Positions 62,737 through 64,000 of a stretch of 64,000 nucleotides of DNA are shown here, piece after piece. The position numbers were made by a program, and so were the translations under genes. The notes beneath the pieces were generated by a model, which worked only from the letters and a program-made list of their open reading frames with translations, was not told the origin of the DNA and ran no database searches. Within the stretch, counting starts at the first letter, position 1, and each line of letters begins with the position of its first letter. Source of the stretch: Bacilli bacterium (GTDB taxonomy: Bacteria > Bacillota_I > Bacilli_A > RF39 > UBA660); contig JAFSDH010000005.1 of NCBI GenBank assembly GCA_017436345.1, positions 1 through 64,000 on the forward strand. Reading direction: 5' to 3'.

Positions 62737-63843
62737 TTCTACTTTATTTTCAGAATTTTTTAATATTTCTTTTTCAATATCACTTACTTTTAAAGCATAA
62801 ATATATAAAATTTTTGTAGTACTTGGAATAACAAAATATACATTATTCTTATTTTTATTTTCAAACATCAATATTGGTTGTTGAAGAGTATCTCTTATTT
62901 CCAACATATCAGTAAATGTATCAACCTTTAATGGACGATAATTGCTTAAATCAAGAGTATTATTTACTTTTTGAATATAAGAACGATAATTATTTAAAAT
63001 CTTCTTTAACTCTCTTTCATAAATATTTTCTGCTGTTCTTGTCTTAATATCATATCGTATTGTTAAAACTATTAATACAATATCAACAATAACAAAAATA
63101 ATACCTAATACCATAAAGATAAAATTATTGCTATTTATAGGTTCACATTGCATTACATTATTTTCTGTATCAATTAAATTATTACTAATATCAATAGCTA
63201 CAGTATTTGTAGTAAGAGGAATAATTAATGACATAACAGATTGTTTTTCACTATTACCTAACTCTTCACATGAACCAACAACATTAACATACATATTAAG
63301 TGTTAATGTACTTTCTACATCTTCTAAACTATATACTTTTATAAACTTTTTGATTAAATCATTATAAGAATTATAATCTATAGTAATTTTTTCATTTATT
63401 GTAACTAACTTTTCATTCGTACTATATTCTTTTTTATCTATAACGTTTTCTGTTTTATTATAGATAACATTATCAGTACCAACATTCTTTACAATTACAT
63501 CCGCATCTATTTGATAAGAATATTTATAATCAACATTTTCTTCATTTAAAGATAAACTATATTCAAAATTAGCTGTTATTGTATTTATCAAACTTGCAAT
63601 ATACTCATTACTATTTGCTAAATAATTATCTTTAAAAAAATCATTTTGATTCAACAAAACATCATACCTTATATTGCTCTTTTCATCATATGTAACATAA
63701 TGCTCCTTATTTCGTTCTACATATACTAGAAAAAAAGATAAAGATAAAATAGAAATGAGAATAATCGCACATATATAAGTAACGATTGTATTACGTTTCT
63801 TTGTTTGATTAGATAAAATTTCATTAACTTTATTTCTCTTCAT
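62722..63843 (-). CDS. DUF5305 domain membrane protein
   Basis: 373 aa. TM helix (IVTYICAIILISILSLSFFLVYV), a ~190-residue extracytoplasmic domain (YKYSYQIDADVIVKN; KEYSTNEKLVTINEKITIDYN), a second TM helix (FIFMVLGIIFVIVDIVLIVLTI) and a ~110-residue cytoplasmic part. It follows the signal peptidase with strong RBS GGAGGAG. DUF5305 is common beside SipW-type genes in Clostridia. Confidence 0.8.
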   Translation of the reverse strand: MKRNKVNEILSNQTKKRNTIVTYICAIILISILSLSFFLVYVERNKEHYVTYDEKSNIRYDVLLNQNDFFKDNYLANSNEYIASLINTITANFEYSLSLNEENVDYKYSYQIDADVIVKNVGTDNVIYNKTENVIDKKEYSTNEKLVTINEKITIDYNSYNDLIKKFIKVYSLEDVESTLTLNMYVNVVGSCEELGNSEKQSVMSLIIPLTTNTVAIDISNNLIDTENNVMQCEPINSNNFIFMVLGIIFVIVDIVLIVLTIRYDIKTRTAENIYERELKKILNNYRSYIQKVNNTLDLSNYRPLKVDTFTDMLEIRDTLQQPILMFENKNKNNVYFVIPSTTKILYIYALKVSDIEKEILKNSENKVEKEII

Positions 63844-63861
63844 AACAATTCTCCTCCATTA

Positions 63862-64000
63862 TTATAAAAATAAATTTCTTATCCAAATAGTTGGATACCC
63901 AACATACATAACTCTTAATTCAACCAAACCAATAATATTACTATCAGTAATGTAACCAGCATCTCTTTCTTCGTTATTATCACCTTTAGTATAATATCTA
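63862..64000 (-). CDS. sipW: SipW-type signal peptidase I (C-terminal part, cut by window)
   Basis: Last 45 residues, open at the right edge of the window. YYTKGDNNEERDAGYI matches the C-terminal S26 signature of SipW/ER-type signal peptidase I (KGDNN...D), then VMYVGYPTIWIRNLFL. Type and position point to the enzyme that matures the SipW-dependent proteins downstream. The catalytic Ser is beyond the window. Confidence 0.85.
   Translation of the reverse strand, partial: RYYTKGDNNEERDAGYITDSNIIGLVELRVMYVGYPTIWIRNLFL

Noticed and set aside
1-64000. Use of UGA as tryptophan (Mycoplasma-like code)
   Set aside because: Trp is encoded by TGG, and TGA ends genes, for example at the moxR/DUF58 overlap.

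Overview
The window is AT-rich DNA with dense, short-gapped genes, Gram-positive Shine-Dalgarno sites (AGGAGG, GGTGAT), U-tailed hairpin terminators, an S-box riboswitch ahead of metK and the standard genetic code (UGA is a stop, for example at the moxR/DUF58 overlap). With LysM/amidase wall proteins, a SipW-type signal peptidase, BspA-like surface proteins and no outer-membrane genes, it fits a monoderm Bacillota, probably an uncultured gut Bacilli or Clostridia lineage. The lineage is inference from gene content, not a database match. Nearly all genes lie on the minus strand; only the 6167-7135 membrane gene, metK and the Bax-inhibitor-like gene are on the plus strand.

Region 1 (1-3779): a small membrane ORF, a membrane-anchored thioredoxin-like protein, a DUF4085-like protein, a transglutaminase-like protein, a GNAT acetyltransferase and the 3' part of an amidase-LysM gene.

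Region 2 (3780-16255): a ~12.5 kb integrated element that splits that gene. The 5' part of the amidase lies at 16256-16518. The two ends share the 5 bp CCACC and carry 16-bp inverted half-sites. Removing the element rejoins the amidase in frame as a 473-residue enzyme with five LysM domains. The element encodes a large serine recombinase, a TnpV-like protein, a replication-type HTH protein, a Fic-HEPN gene pair under a self-operator promoter, a membrane protein flanked by an array of 27-nt covarying hairpins, and an operon of GIY-YIG (T5orf172), EcoRI-family adenine methylase, DUF262-HNH, PHP-AAA (TrlF-like) and small protein that looks like a defence or restriction system.

Region 3 (16479-23557): a second ~7 kb island bounded by ~54-bp direct repeats made of the amidase start (RBS and first 13 codons). 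It has two small overlapping ORFs, a promoter with helically phased operator repeats, a MacB-type ABC exporter (ATPase and two FtsX permeases), two secreted proteins, a membrane-anchored XRE regulator and a second XRE regulator. No integrase is visible.

Region 4 (23636-46953): upp and a uracil permease behind a leader-peptide attenuator, two glycosyltransferases, an NrtR-like protein, a SipW-type secreted protein, MFS, MBL hydrolase, phosphoesterase, a lipoprotein, a two-TM/SleB fusion, a His-rich CobW GTPase, metK with its S-box, a LysM protein with a degenerate amidase domain, Bax inhibitor-1, yidD, YitT, an FAD dehydrogenase, a zinc-ribbon clostripain-like protease, two paralogous small membrane proteins and an Ord-like dehydrogenase.

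Region 5 (47054-64000): AlkD, a large beta-helix surface protein, a HAD protein, flavin reductase-rubredoxin, an SDR, a MoxR/DUF58/VWA/TPR (Bat-like) operon and, at the right edge, a SipW signal peptidase (cut by the window), a DUF5305 protein and two large SipW-dependent secreted proteins with carbohydrate-binding-like and BspA/DUF285 repeats.
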